Shown: in pieces, positions 52,905-61,255 of the stretch
How positions within the stretch are numbered: position 1 is the first letter of the stretch
How the letters are laid out: each line of letters begins with the position of its first letter
Source: Streptomyces sp. NRRL S-646
GTDB lineage: Bacteria > Actinomycetota > Actinomycetes > Streptomycetales > Streptomycetaceae
Reading direction: 5' to 3'
Length of the DNA: 64,000 nucleotides
Assembly (NCBI RefSeq): GCF_000720765.1
Contig: NZ_JODC01000020.1
Coordinates: 72,346-136,345, forward strand
The notes under the pieces: model-generated
What the model was told of the DNA's origin: nothing
Seen by the model: the letters and a program-made list of their open reading frames with translations, nothing else
Databases searched by the model: none
Made by a program: the position numbers and the translations under genes

Positions 52905-52915
52905 GAACGCGTGTC

Positions 52916-52971
52916 GTGAAGTGGCTCAACCGGTAAGTGGCCCTACGGGCCTACCGGCCCAGCCACTTCAC
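52916..52971. terminator. Bidirectional hairpin between flippase and GH39-like gene
   Basis: GTGAAGTGGCT (52916-52926) pairs with AGCCACTTCAC (52961-52971). Inside, CCGGTA pairs with TACCGG, and GGCCC-TAC-GGGCC forms the tip. The right arm is the last codons of the convergent glycoside hydrolase (VKWLGR-stop), and the left arm reads VKWLNR-stop on the plus strand. Works as a terminator for both genes. Confidence 0.65.
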
Positions 52972-54372
52972 TTCGTACGCCTGCATCTCGAACCGCTTCC
53001 CGTCGACCTTCGCGCTGATCGACCGGTCGAGGGTGTTGACCACCAGCACGGTCTTGTCGGTGGCGAGGACGCGGACGTTGGGCACGTCGTCCTGGGCGAC
53101 GGAGACGGTCGTGTACTTCGTGCCGGGCGGGAAGGCCCGGTGGAAGCGGGAGACCAGGTCGAACATGGGCAGCTTCCTGCCGCCGTCCGCGCTGTCGGTC
53201 GGCGTCCACATGCAGCCCGCGCAGTCGCTGCCCTTCTCGTCCTCCGGATTCCAGTAGAAGCCGGAGGATGCGCCCCCCTTGACCATGGCGATCATTCCGG
53301 CGGCCTGGACGGCGACGCGGCGGGTCTCGGACCAGCCCTTGCGGTCGTCGTTGCCGTCAGCGGGCTCGACGTAGTACTCGGCCCACCACAGCGGCAGGTT
53401 GCCGGTCTGCTTTCGGACCCACGTGCCGACGGCGGTGAACTTGTCGGTGGCCGCGAACTCGTTCGGCAGCATCTCGTCGTCGTTGGTGTAGCTGGAACCG
53501 TCCACGACGACGAAGTCGGCGCCCACCTTGTTCCTGTTCCAGTACTCGAAGGCGTCGAGGATGCGCTGGTCCATGGCGCCCCACGGGCCCTTGAACGTCT
53601 TCGAGGCCTCGTCCGCGCGCGGGTCGACACTGTCCATGACCAGGTACGGCCCGCCGACCATGATGTCCTTGTCGACCTTCTTCAGGGCCTTGTGGACCAG
53701 GTTGTAGAGCTTGGTGTAACCCTCGTAGTCCCAGCGGCCCTTGGCGTTGTTCCAGAAGCCCTTGAACTCGTTCCAGACGATGAAGTGGCGTACGTCCGGA
53801 TAGCGCTTGGCGACGGTCGCGGCGAGCGCGGCGAAGTCCGCGTAGTGCTCGGGCTGTGGGGCCGTCTCCAGCGCGGACTGGCTCCAGTTCGTGTTGTCGA
53901 CGCCGGCCTTGCCGCCCTTCATCCAGTCCGGGGAGCAGCACAGGGTGACGACCGGGGTGCCGCCGGACTTGCGGATGAAGTCGATACGGCGGTCCATCGC
54001 GTCGAAGTCGTAACGCCCCTTCACCGGCTCGGGGTTGTCCGCGCCCCAGCCCATGACCGCCTGGTCCTGCGGCATCCCCCCGGCGTCCGAGATCAGCCCC
54101 TCGACCCGCTCGGTGGCGGCACCGCTGCCCTCGTCGGCGCTGTGCTGGGTGTGTGTGAAGCCCCAGCCGACCTCGGGCCTGTCCTGGTCGGGCGGGGTCA
54201 CCGGGGTGCCGTGCACCGTGTCGCCGTTGCGCGAGGTGCCCGCGGTGCTTGCGCCGCCCCCTGGCAGCGTGTTGATCAGGGTCACGATCAGAGCCAGTGC
54301 GGCCACGCCCACGCCGAGCAGCGCGGTGAGCCGCCACCGCCGAGCCCCCGAAGTCCACTCATGACGTCCCAT
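52951..54372 (-). CDS. Membrane-anchored GH39-like glycoside hydrolase
   Basis: 473 residues. N-terminal TM anchor (about 14-36, LTALLGVGVAALALIVTLINTLP), then a clan-A TIM barrel with the acid/base Glu202 in VWNEFKGFW and nucleophile Glu332 in WWAEYYVEP. Convergent with the exopolysaccharide operon, so probably an extracytoplasmic enzyme that trims or releases the polymer. Start ATG at 54372; the ribosome site is weak. Confidence 0.87.
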   Translation of the reverse strand: MGRHEWTSGARRWRLTALLGVGVAALALIVTLINTLPGGGASTAGTSRNGDTVHGTPVTPPDQDRPEVGWGFTHTQHSADEGSGAATERVEGLISDAGGMPQDQAVMGWGADNPEPVKGRYDFDAMDRRIDFIRKSGGTPVVTLCCSPDWMKGGKAGVDNTNWSQSALETAPQPEHYADFAALAATVAKRYPDVRHFIVWNEFKGFWNNAKGRWDYEGYTKLYNLVHKALKKVDKDIMVGGPYLVMDSVDPRADEASKTFKGPWGAMDQRILDAFEYWNRNKVGADFVVVDGSSYTNDDEMLPNEFAATDKFTAVGTWVRKQTGNLPLWWAEYYVEPADGNDDRKGWSETRRVAVQAAGMIAMVKGGASSGFYWNPEDEKGSDCAGCMWTPTDSADGGRKLPMFDLVSRFHRAFPPGTKYTTVSVAQDDVPNVRVLATDKTVLVVNTLDRSISAKVDGKRFEMQAYEVKWLGR

Positions 54373-54530
54373 CGAGGAAAACAGTAACCGGGTGAGTGCC
54401 GGACAGGGCAGATGTTGTGAATGCACAGCCTTGTAACAGGACGGAGGGGACACAAGGCACCCTCCGGACAGTGCCGACACACCCGGCGCACTACGGAAAC
54501 CGGGTGCACGGGGCGGTCTCGTGCCGGATC

Positions 54531-55634
54531 ATGGACGCCATGTCTGCGAACCCACACGACGCTCTGCCGATCCGGCTCAACGTCGACGACAGCGACTCGC
54601 CGTCCGACGTCGTCGACGCGCTGTTCCTCGGCCGCTTCGCGACGGGCGAGCAGCCGTACTCGCATGCGGCGAACATCGACCGCGTCCGGTCCGGGGCGAC
54701 GCTGCTGCCGCCGGGCGCCCGTGTGCTGCGCATGGCCCGTGACGACGACCGCAGCGCGACGCTGGCGGAGGGCGACGGCTGGACCCTGCTGATCTCCCGC
54801 TGGAACCGCGGCGCCGACGTCACGGTGACGGCGACCAGCGCCGAGCTGGCGCAGAAGGTCCTCGACCAGGCAACGGACGGCGCGGCGGACGAGCCCGAAC
54901 CCCAGCCGGAGAACGTGACGATGGGCTTCTGGTACGTCTCCCCCAGGCGCGGCCCGCACCGCACCACCCGGCAGATCTCCGCGGGCACGTGGGACGAGGT
55001 GCGGGAGAACTACACGGCGCCGGTGGCGGCCGCGATGGACAAGCTGATGAAGACGACACCGGAGGACATCGCGGGCCGTCTCCTGCTGCTGCACGGCCCG
55101 CCGGGCACGGGAAAGACCTCGGCCCTGCGCACGCTGGCGCGTTCCTGGCGGGACTGGTGCCAGGTGGACTGTGTGCTCGATCCCGAGCGCCTGTTCTCCG
55201 ACGTCGGCTATCTGATGGACATCGCGATCGGCGAGGAGGACGGAGCGGGCAAGGGCCGCTGGCGGCTGCTGCTCCTGGAGGACTGCGACGAGCTGATCCG
55301 CGGCGAGGCCAAGCACACCGCGGGCCAGGCCCTGTCGCGGCTGCTGAACCTGACCGACGGCCTGCTCGGCCAGGGCCGCAATGTGCTGGTGGGCGTGACG
55401 ACAAATGAGGACCTGGAGCGCCTGCATCCGGCTGTGGTCCGCCCGGGCCGCTGTCTCGCCCGCATCGAGGTCGGGTCGCTGACCCGCGCGGAGGCGGTGA
55501 GCTGGCTGGGCACGGAGGAGGGCGTGGGCCGCGAGGGCGCGACCCTGGCCGAGCTGTACGCGCTGCGCCGCGGCACCTCGCCGACAGCGCTGCCGGAACC
55601 GCGGGACGAGGCGGACGCCGGGCTGTATCTGTAG
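54531..55634 (+). CDS. DUF5925-type AAA ATPase
   Basis: 367 residues. N-terminal domain (1-150) of the DUF5925 kind, as I recall it from actinobacterial annotation (LNVDDSDSPSDVVDALFLGRFATGEQP), then a single AAA core: Walker A GPPGTGKT (189-196), Walker B LLLLEDCDE (246-254), sensor TTNEDL, Arg-rich RPGRCL. Acts as an ATP-driven remodeller; target unknown. ATG at 54531 or 54540. Divergent from the GH39-like gene; DUF72 follows 24 bp on. Confidence 0.88.
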   Translation: MDAMSANPHDALPIRLNVDDSDSPSDVVDALFLGRFATGEQPYSHAANIDRVRSGATLLPPGARVLRMARDDDRSATLAEGDGWTLLISRWNRGADVTVTATSAELAQKVLDQATDGAADEPEPQPENVTMGFWYVSPRRGPHRTTRQISAGTWDEVRENYTAPVAAAMDKLMKTTPEDIAGRLLLLHGPPGTGKTSALRTLARSWRDWCQVDCVLDPERLFSDVGYLMDIAIGEEDGAGKGRWRLLLLEDCDELIRGEAKHTAGQALSRLLNLTDGLLGQGRNVLVGVTTNEDLERLHPAVVRPGRCLARIEVGSLTRAEAVSWLGTEEGVGREGATLAELYALRRGTSPTALPEPRDEADAGLYL

Positions 55635-55657
55635 GCGACCGGTGTTTTGATGGACGT

Positions 55658-56428
55658 ATGACCCTGTTCGTCGGGACGTCGGGGTGGCAGTACAAGGACT
55701 GGCGGGACGTGCTGTACCCGGCCGGGTGTCCGACGCGGCTGTGGCTGGAGGAGTACGCGGCCCGTTTCGCCACGGTGGAGATCAACAACGCGTTCTACCG
55801 GCTCCCCACGCGGCAGAACTTCGAGAACTGGCGGGACCGGGTGCCGCGGGATTTCGTGGTCACGGTGAAAGCGAGCCGGTATTTGACCCACATCAAGCGG
55901 CTGCGGGATCCGGAGGAGCCGGTCGACCGTCTGATGAGCCATGCGGCGGGCCTCGGCGACCGTCTGGGCCCCGTGCTCCTGCAACTGCCGCCGACGCTGA
56001 AGGCCGATGCGGGGCTGCTGGACGCGTGCCTGGCCTGCTTCCCCTCGTCGACCCGGGTCGCGGTCGAACCGCGTCACGACTCGTGGTGGACGAAGGAGGT
56101 ACGGAAGGTCCTGGAGGCCCGGGGTGCGGCCCTGTGCTGGGCCGACGTCCAGGGCCGCCCCGTCACTCCGCTGTGGCGTACGACCGACTGGGGCTACGTG
56201 CGCTTCCACGAGGGCCGCGCCCGTCCGTGGCCGCACTACGGCCGTCGCTCCCTGGAGACCTGGGTGGACCGAATCGCGACCACCTGGTCCGACGCCCGGG
56301 ACGTGTACGCGTACTTCAACAACGACCCCGGCGGGGCGGCGGTGGAGGACGCGGTGACCTTCGGGCGGACGGCCACCAGGGCGGAACTCACGGTGACCCG
56401 CACACCGGAACCGACCGCACAGCGCTGA
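55658..56428 (+). CDS. DUF72 (YecE-like) protein
   Basis: 256 residues with the DUF72 TIM-barrel signature TSGWQYKDWRDVLYP (7-21), FYRLP, FVVTVKASRYLTHIKRL, and YFNNDPGGAAVEDA near the end. Function unknown in the family, often cited with DNA repair. 24 bp after the AAA ATPase, so likely same transcript. A dispersed repeat follows its stop. Confidence 0.92.
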   Translation: MTLFVGTSGWQYKDWRDVLYPAGCPTRLWLEEYAARFATVEINNAFYRLPTRQNFENWRDRVPRDFVVTVKASRYLTHIKRLRDPEEPVDRLMSHAAGLGDRLGPVLLQLPPTLKADAGLLDACLACFPSSTRVAVEPRHDSWWTKEVRKVLEARGAALCWADVQGRPVTPLWRTTDWGYVRFHEGRARPWPHYGRRSLETWVDRIATTWSDARDVYAYFNNDPGGAAVEDAVTFGRTATRAELTVTRTPEPTAQR

Positions 56429-56480
56429 CCAGGGCCTGTCCGGCGAACCGGAACGTCTGCAGAGAACGGCGCCGGGCATC

Positions 56481-56560
56481 GCCCCAAAGGGGCGCGGGGC
56501 GTGTCGATATGCGGCTCCGCCGCGTGGGCGCGACCAGCCACGACGGACCCGCACCCGATC
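56481..56560. repeat. Dispersed intergenic repeat, copy 5
   Basis: CCAAAGGGGCGCGGGGCGTG, then the GCGGCTCCGCCGC hairpin core and GGGCGCGACCAGCCACGACG. Long form of the family, nearly identical (inverted) to the copy inside the TPR gene. Between convergent DUF72 and GntR genes. Confidence 0.7.
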
Positions 56561-56591
56561 AACGGCCGATCGCAGCGCTCCCGCAAACTGC

Positions 56592-56960
56592 TTACCCCTC
56601 GTAAGCCGCCCGCAGGGCATCCCGCACGGCCGCCAGCGCGTCGGCCTCCGTGAGACCGAGCCGCCGGGCCCGCTCGACGTAAGCCTGAGCAGCCGACGCC
56701 AGCTCCCGCTCCGCCGCCGAGCCCGCGGCAGCGACGAACGTGCCGTTGCGCCCCCGCGTCTCGATCACCCCGTCGCTCTCCAGCGCCCGGTACGCCTTGG
56801 CGACCGTGTTCGCCGCGAGCCCGAGCGATTCGGCCAGCCCCCGCACGGTCGGCAGGCGGTACCCCACCGGCAGCACCCCCGACCGCGCCTGCTCGGAGAT
56901 CTGCGCCCGCACCTGCTCGTACGGCGCGGCACTGTCGTCGATGTGGATCTTCAAGGTCAC
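56592..56960 (-). CDS. GntR-family regulator, YtrA subfamily
   Basis: 122 residues from GTG. Short GntR: winged HTH (about 10-75, PYEQVRAQISEQARSGVLPVGYRLPTVRGLAESLGLAANTVAKAYRALE) plus a 45-residue helical dimerisation tail, the YtrA pattern. YtrA regulators usually control ABC transporters. None is adjacent; divergent from a GNAT acetyltransferase with 72 bp between. Confidence 0.92.
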   Translation of the reverse strand: MTLKIHIDDSAAPYEQVRAQISEQARSGVLPVGYRLPTVRGLAESLGLAANTVAKAYRALESDGVIETRGRNGTFVAAAGSAAERELASAAQAYVERARRLGLTEADALAAVRDALRAAYEG

Positions 56961-57032
56961 GCTGCCGATTGTCCCGCACGCGCCCGGAAATTAAGAGGCA
57001 CCCGGGTGTGCCTTCCCCGTAGCGTGCGCCCA

Positions 57033-57962
57033 ATGACAGTGACCGTGCGCGATCTCCGCTCCGACGACCGGGCCGACGTGGAGGGCTTCGCCCATGTCCG
57101 CCATCTGGCCCTCCCACACATCCTGTGGACCCCGGACGCCATCGTCCACCGCCTCGCCCACACCCACCCCGACGCCCGCTTCAGATCCCTGGTCGCGGAG
57201 GAGGACGGTGAGGTCGTCGGCACGGCCCAGGTGCAACTGGCGTACGACAGCCCGGAGCCGGGGCAGGGGATGCTCAACGTCTATGTGCACCCGGACCGGA
57301 CCCGCCGCGGCGCCGGCGACCTCCTGGTCCGCGCGGCCGAGAAGCACCTGGCCGAGCACGGCGCGACAAAGCTGTTCGCCTGGGTCCTGGACGAGCCCGC
57401 CAACCGGGCCTTCGCGGAACGGCGCGGCTACCGCGCCAGCCGCTCCGCCCACTTCCTCCGCCTCGATCTGACCGGCACGCTCCCGCCGCTCCAGCCCCTG
57501 CCACCGGGCGTCGAGCTGCGCTCCGCGGCGGACTTCGCGGACGATCCGCGCCCGCTGTTCGAGCTGGACGCGGTGACGGTGTCGGACGAACCGAGCGACG
57601 TCGAGGCCGAGCTCACCGACTACGAGACCTGGATCGAGGAGACCTGGAAGGCCCCGCTGCTCGACCGGGAGCTGACCACGATCGCGCTCGTCGAGGGCCG
57701 CCCGGCCGCCTTCAGCCTGGCCTGGACGGACACCGCCACCGGCCGCTACGCCACCGCCATGACCGGCACCGCCCGCCCCCACCGCGGCCGCGGCCTGGCC
57801 AAGCTCGCCAAGAACGCCTCCCTGCACCGCGCCCGCGCCGCCGGATACACGGTGGCACTCACGGGCAACGACTCCGCAAACGAGCCCATGCTCGCGATCA
57901 ACAAATGGTTCGGATACGAGATCTGCGCATCGGAGGTGCGGTATGTCCGCGAACTCGCCTGA
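57033..57962 (+). CDS. Tandem-domain GNAT acetyltransferase
   Basis: 309 residues with two GNAT units. The first (about 1-150) has the acetyl-CoA loop HPDRTRRGAGDLLV; the second (about 160-309) has TARPHRGRGLAKLAKN and NEPMLAINKWFGYE. Similar in layout to mycothiol-synthase-like double GNATs, though substrate cannot be assigned. ATG at 57033 follows a weak site. The stop is inside the DUF402 gene (20-bp overlap). Confidence 0.9.
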   Translation: MTVTVRDLRSDDRADVEGFAHVRHLALPHILWTPDAIVHRLAHTHPDARFRSLVAEEDGEVVGTAQVQLAYDSPEPGQGMLNVYVHPDRTRRGAGDLLVRAAEKHLAEHGATKLFAWVLDEPANRAFAERRGYRASRSAHFLRLDLTGTLPPLQPLPPGVELRSAADFADDPRPLFELDAVTVSDEPSDVEAELTDYETWIEETWKAPLLDRELTTIALVEGRPAAFSLAWTDTATGRYATAMTGTARPHRGRGLAKLAKNASLHRARAAGYTVALTGNDSANEPMLAINKWFGYEICASEVRYVRELA

Positions 57963-58443
57963 CCGACCGAGGCAGTTGGACGTCGTTCTGGTCAAGGCGG
58001 GCCGGACGAAGATCCGTTACGGGGCGGAGCTGCTCGGCGACGACGGTACGCGCGTCGTCGTCCGTGCGCCCTGGGCGGGCGACGGCGTCCGCGACTTCGG
58101 GTTCGTCCGCTTCGAGAAGGGCGACGTCTTCACGGAGTACTACTGGCGGGACCGCTGGTACGCGGTGAAGGAGGTCCGCGACTCCGACGGCACCCTGAAG
58201 GGCTGGTACTGCGACATCACCCGCCCGGCCACCCTCTCCGGCAGCGAACTGGTCGTCGAGGACCTCGACCTCGACCTGTGGCACTCCGCCGACGGCACGG
58301 ACGTACTCCGACTGGACGAGGACGAGTTCGCCGAGAGCGGCTTGGTGGAGACGGACCCGGAGGCCGCGGCAGCCGCCGTCGCCGCCCTGGACGAGCTGGA
58401 GACGCTGGCCCACGAGGGCGGCTTCGGCGCACTGCTGGCCTGA
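57943..58443 (+). CDS. DUF402 domain protein
   Basis: 166 residues; DUF402 core (about 15-150) with KGWYCDITRPATL and DLDLDLW, a fold related to FomD, a nucleoside-phosphate hydrolase family. Overlaps the GNAT gene by 20 bp, so they are co-translated. Convergent with the methyltransferase, 5 bp between stops. Function likely nucleotide/phosphonate phosphatase, by family only. Confidence 0.88.
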   Translation: MSANSPDRPRQLDVVLVKAGRTKIRYGAELLGDDGTRVVVRAPWAGDGVRDFGFVRFEKGDVFTEYYWRDRWYAVKEVRDSDGTLKGWYCDITRPATLSGSELVVEDLDLDLWHSADGTDVLRLDEDEFAESGLVETDPEAAAAAVAALDELETLAHEGGFGALLA

Positions 58444-58448
58444 GGGAC

Positions 58449-59063
58449 TCACACCAGCGCCACCACCGCGTACCGCTCGTCCGCCACCTCCTTCCCCCAC
58501 AGCAGGGCGTCCTGCGACAGCCGCTCCAGCCGCACCTCACCGGCGAGCGGCGCGAGGAGGCCGGTGAGCACCTCGGCGGGTATGCCGACCGGCGTGACCG
58601 TCCCCCACACACCCTCGACCAGCACGAGCCGGCCGCCGGGGCGCACCAGCTCCCGCCAGTGCCGCAGGACCCGGCCGGGGTCGGGCAGCGCCCACAGCAG
58701 ATGCCGTACGACCACGGCGTCGAAGCGCTGCTCCCCCACCGGCGGTGTCACCGCGTCACCGACGAGGAACGCCGCGTCGCGTCCGGCCAGCTTGGCTCTC
58801 GCGAGGTCGACCATGGCCGGGGAGCTGTCCACTCCGGTCACATGGTGTCCCTGCTCGGATGCGAGGAGCGACAGACTGCCGGTGCCGCAGCCGAGGTCGA
58901 GGACCTCGCTCGCCCGCTCCGGCAGCCAGGAGCGGAGCCGCTCGGCCCAGGCGCGGCGCACCTGTGGGTCGCGCAGACCGTGATCCGGTTCGTCGTCGAA
59001 GGAGGCGGCCTCCGCGTCCCAGTCCACAGCCGCCCAGCTCAGCGCTTCATTGTCGTTCGTCAT
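58449..59063 (-). CDS. Class I SAM-dependent methyltransferase
   Basis: 204 residues from MTNDNEALSW. Rossmann motif I LDLGCGTGSLSLLA, motif II VTGVDSSPAMVDLA, motif IV VVVRHLLWALPDPGRVL, then VRPGGRLVLVEG. Small-molecule methyltransferase of the UbiE/Methyltransf_11 kind, preceded by no ribosome site of note. Substrate unknown. Confidence 0.9.
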   Translation of the reverse strand: MTNDNEALSWAAVDWDAEAASFDDEPDHGLRDPQVRRAWAERLRSWLPERASEVLDLGCGTGSLSLLASEQGHHVTGVDSSPAMVDLARAKLAGRDAAFLVGDAVTPPVGEQRFDAVVVRHLLWALPDPGRVLRHWRELVRPGGRLVLVEGVWGTVTPVGIPAEVLTGLLAPLAGEVRLERLSQDALLWGKEVADERYAVVALV

Positions 59064-59202
59064 GCGCCCAAGAGTGACACCCGCCACTGACAGTCGATTC
59101 GTGACAGCCACCACAGACAGACCCCGACCGATGAGTCACTCTCCCCGAAAGGGTCTACCTCCGTGAGAACGCGGAACCCGGTAGAACCTGAAGGAGGCAG
59201 CC

Positions 59203-59337
59203 ATGCGCCGCACCACTGTGCAGAAGCCCCTGAGGAAGACGGACTCCCGCAAGGTCCGCGAGGAGGCCGACGCGCGTCCCTCCGGGCGTCCGGAGGTCCG
59301 CAAGGACATCGCACGAACGTGGTGGCCGGACGGCTGA
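59203..59337 (+). CDS. 44-residue basic small protein
   Basis: ATG after a perfect AAGGAGG (spacing 6) reads MRRTTVQKPLRKTDSRKV and ends RTWWPDG, 44 codons, with the strong G/C third-position bias of its neighbours. Very basic and rich in Arg/Lys, predicted disordered. Too short for routine calling but well supported. Function unknown. Confidence 0.7.
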   Translation: MRRTTVQKPLRKTDSRKVREEADARPSGRPEVRKDIARTWWPDG

Positions 59338-59368
59338 AGCAGTCGGCCCAGCCAGTCGGTGGGTCAAG

Positions 59369-59818
59369 TCAGTCCAGCCGTTTGCGGTAGTGGATGCGGT
59401 CGTAGGGGCCGTTCACCCGCCGCTCCACGACCTCATAGCCGAACTTCGGATAGATCTTCTGGTTCTCCCACATCATGGCGTTGGTGTGGAGCCTGACCTC
59501 GGGCAGCCCGAGCGCACGCGCGCGTGCGTCCACGAACTGCAGCAGCCGTCGCCCCACGCCCCTGCCGTGCGCGTCGGGATGGACGGCGATGTTGTCGAGG
59601 TACAGATGGTCCGCGTGCTCCTCGAGCACGACCAGGCCGATCACCGGGTCTCCCGTCACGAACACCCGGCCCGCGGCCACGTTCGCCGCATGGTCCGCCT
59701 CCATGGGCTGCGGCACCACCCCGATGCGCTCGATGTAGTGGTGGTAGGCGGCGTCGGTCACGGCCTTCACGGCCGGTACGTCGGCGACGACGGCCGCCCG
59801 GATCTCCTCGTCGGTCAT
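59369..59818 (-). CDS. GNAT acetyltransferase
   Basis: 149 residues from MTDEEIRAAV. Single GNAT with the acetyl-CoA loop VHPDAHGRGVGRRLL and the C-terminal YPKFGYEVVERR. Close to the small GNAT group that acetylates amines or peptides. Upstream sequence is not coding; an earlier in-frame start at 60211 would run through the hairpin at 59886 and is rejected. Confidence 0.92.
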   Translation of the reverse strand: MTDEEIRAAVVADVPAVKAVTDAAYHHYIERIGVVPQPMEADHAANVAAGRVFVTGDPVIGLVVLEEHADHLYLDNIAVHPDAHGRGVGRRLLQFVDARARALGLPEVRLHTNAMMWENQKIYPKFGYEVVERRVNGPYDRIHYRKRLD

Positions 59819-59885
59819 GCCGCGCACGGTATTACCTGATCCCAGGCTGAGCACTCCCTTAACGGCACCATAAAAGCCCAAAGAC

Positions 59886-59917
59886 GCCCCTGAACGGCGT
59901 TCCCGCAGTTCAGGGGC
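59886..59917. terminator. 10-bp hairpin
   Basis: GCCCCTGAAC / GTTCAGGGGC, perfect stem, 12-nt loop. Sits between the GNAT gene and the truncated recombinase; separates resident from accessory DNA and would terminate the recombinase remnant. Confidence 0.65.
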
Positions 59918-59975
59918 AGGCCTTGGGGGTCTCTTCCAGTCTTGGGGAGCCAAACGGGGAGCCATGGACGGGAAA

Positions 59976-60185
59976 TCAGGGCTCTTCCGAGGAGCCATCC
60001 TCGGTCGTGCCGTCTTCCTCCCCGAAGATGTCATCCATGGCTTCCGCCCCTTCGGAGATGACAGGGCGCAGTTGCTTTCGGTAGACCCTCTCAGTTGTCC
60101 CACTGCCGTTGTGTCCAACGAGGCGCGAGATGACTTCGATCGGGATCCCGTGGGCCGACAGCACGGACACGAAGCTAGCCTCGAT
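59976..60185 (-). pseudogene. C-terminal remnant of a tyrosine site-specific recombinase
   Basis: The reading begins at about EASFVSVLSAHG and continues IPIEVISRLVGHNGSGTTERVYRKQLRPVI, keeping box-II histidine (LVGH) and the nucleophilic Tyr (VYRK). Family members should have several hundred residues upstream with HDLRH; instead the frame upstream reads unrelated sequence (GLLPGVGSIE) from about 60186. So the 5' part was lost. Marks the edge of an integrated element. Confidence 0.8.
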
Positions 60186-60212
60186 TGAACCAACACCAGG
60201 CAGTAACCCAAT

Positions 60213-60785
60213 TCAGGAACCCCAACGCTGGAATGGTTCCATCGCGTCCGGGTTCGAATGCTTCACCATCGCCCTGAACTCGGAAACTAGCCTGCTCTGG
60301 ACATCTGCTATTTTGTCAGCGAGGAGCGCCACATCGCCTACCGACATTTCTCGTACTTCGTCAAGCTTTCGATACCTGCTGCGCGTGCAGTAGTAAACAG
60401 GGGACCCGTCATCCTTTGCACCCCACGGCCGGGGGATAAGATCGTCCTCCGCGAAGGGGTCATACGGATACCACACGCCGTGTATCACGGCATTTCTGAT
60501 TACTCGGTACCGGGAGAATTCATCCAGCAGCTCCAGAACCTTGACGTGGTGGTTCTCCGGCCAGCGCTGGAAGTACGGGTCTCTCTGATGCAGGATGGAT
60601 TTACAAGTCTCAGAAAGCCACTCGCTACTCTGCCCCTGAAGAAGGACCCAAAAGAGCTCGTCGACGCCCGACACGGCACCGATAAGCTCACGCAGGAGTT
60701 CATCCGCACGTGCACTCTCTGAGGCTACGCGACCTATCACGCGATAAAGATCGCCGTCCTCTACGAATACCGATCCTTCAGGCAC
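60213..60785 (-). CDS. HEPN-like accessory protein
   Basis: 190 residues from GTG. All-helical by appearance. Carries RNAVIHG (Arg97-x4-His102), the R-polar-x3-H form of HEPN RNase motifs, in LDEFSRYRVIRNAVIHGVWYPYDP, and an N-terminal helix LYRVIGRVASESARADELLRELIGAV. Lower GC and AT-rich codons compared with the rest of the window suggest horizontal origin. HEPN proteins act in toxin-antitoxin, Abi and other defence. Single gene, no clear antitoxin partner. The similarity is by motif only. Confidence 0.65.
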   Translation of the reverse strand: MPEGSVFVEDGDLYRVIGRVASESARADELLRELIGAVSGVDELFWVLLQGQSSEWLSETCKSILHQRDPYFQRWPENHHVKVLELLDEFSRYRVIRNAVIHGVWYPYDPFAEDDLIPRPWGAKDDGSPVYYCTRSRYRKLDEVREMSVGDVALLADKIADVQSRLVSEFRAMVKHSNPDAMEPFQRWGS

Positions 60786-60940
60786 CTTGATATTTTCCTT
60801 CTCGTCGGACAGTTACTCCGATTTTTTACACGATTCTGCGACGTTCCGCATGGATTTAAACTGTCCATGTCCGGCCGGAAGTGTGCTGACCTGCCGCGCC
60901 ACCCACTGGGGCCCAGCCCTCCTCTGGTCTGTGCGACAGT

Positions 60941-60963
60941 TGACATCCACGACTGACATCAAC
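60941..60963. repeat. Twin-motif copy A
   Basis: TGACATCCACGAC followed by TGACATCAAC: two TGACATC boxes 13 bp apart. A second copy (19 of 23 positions) is at 62017-62039. Confidence 0.6.
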
Positions 60964-61070
60964 AGCGGTGGACGTGGACAGCTTTGAGCGACCTCTTGTG
61001 GCCGACGGCCCCGCAGGCCTCCACGGCTGACGCCGCCGTCGATCGAACTCCTAATGCGGTGCTCACGCGC

Positions 61071-61112
61071 GAGCGCCCTTCCGGGCCGTCCTGGGGCCGT
61101 GGAAGGGCGCTC
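61071..61112. terminator. 12-bp hairpin
   Basis: GAGCGCCCTTCC (61071-61082) / GGAAGGGCGCTC (61101-61112), perfect, 18-nt loop. Strong terminator-like or attachment-like element between the HEPN-like and membrane-protein genes. Confidence 0.55.
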
Positions 61113-61255
61113 GATGGTGACCAACGTCGACAACTGCCGACAGCTCGGCAGCAGGTCAGAACGTTGATCGATTGAGCGGCCGCAGGTCACGGCCGCCGGT
61201 GATCAGTTGTGGCTGTACAGCGCTTGGGGCACAGTCGCAGAGCCTGGGGGCGAGG

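Larger units (their letters stand above)
60786..61255. other. Non-coding interval in the accessory region
   Basis: 470 bp without a credible gene. Contains the twin 23-bp motif copy A (60941-60963) and a 12-bp hairpin (61071-61112). Confidence 0.5.

Noticed and set aside
60240..60262. tRNA T-loop-like GGGTTCGAATGC
   Set aside because: No acceptor or anticodon stem around it; it lies inside the HEPN-like coding sequence.
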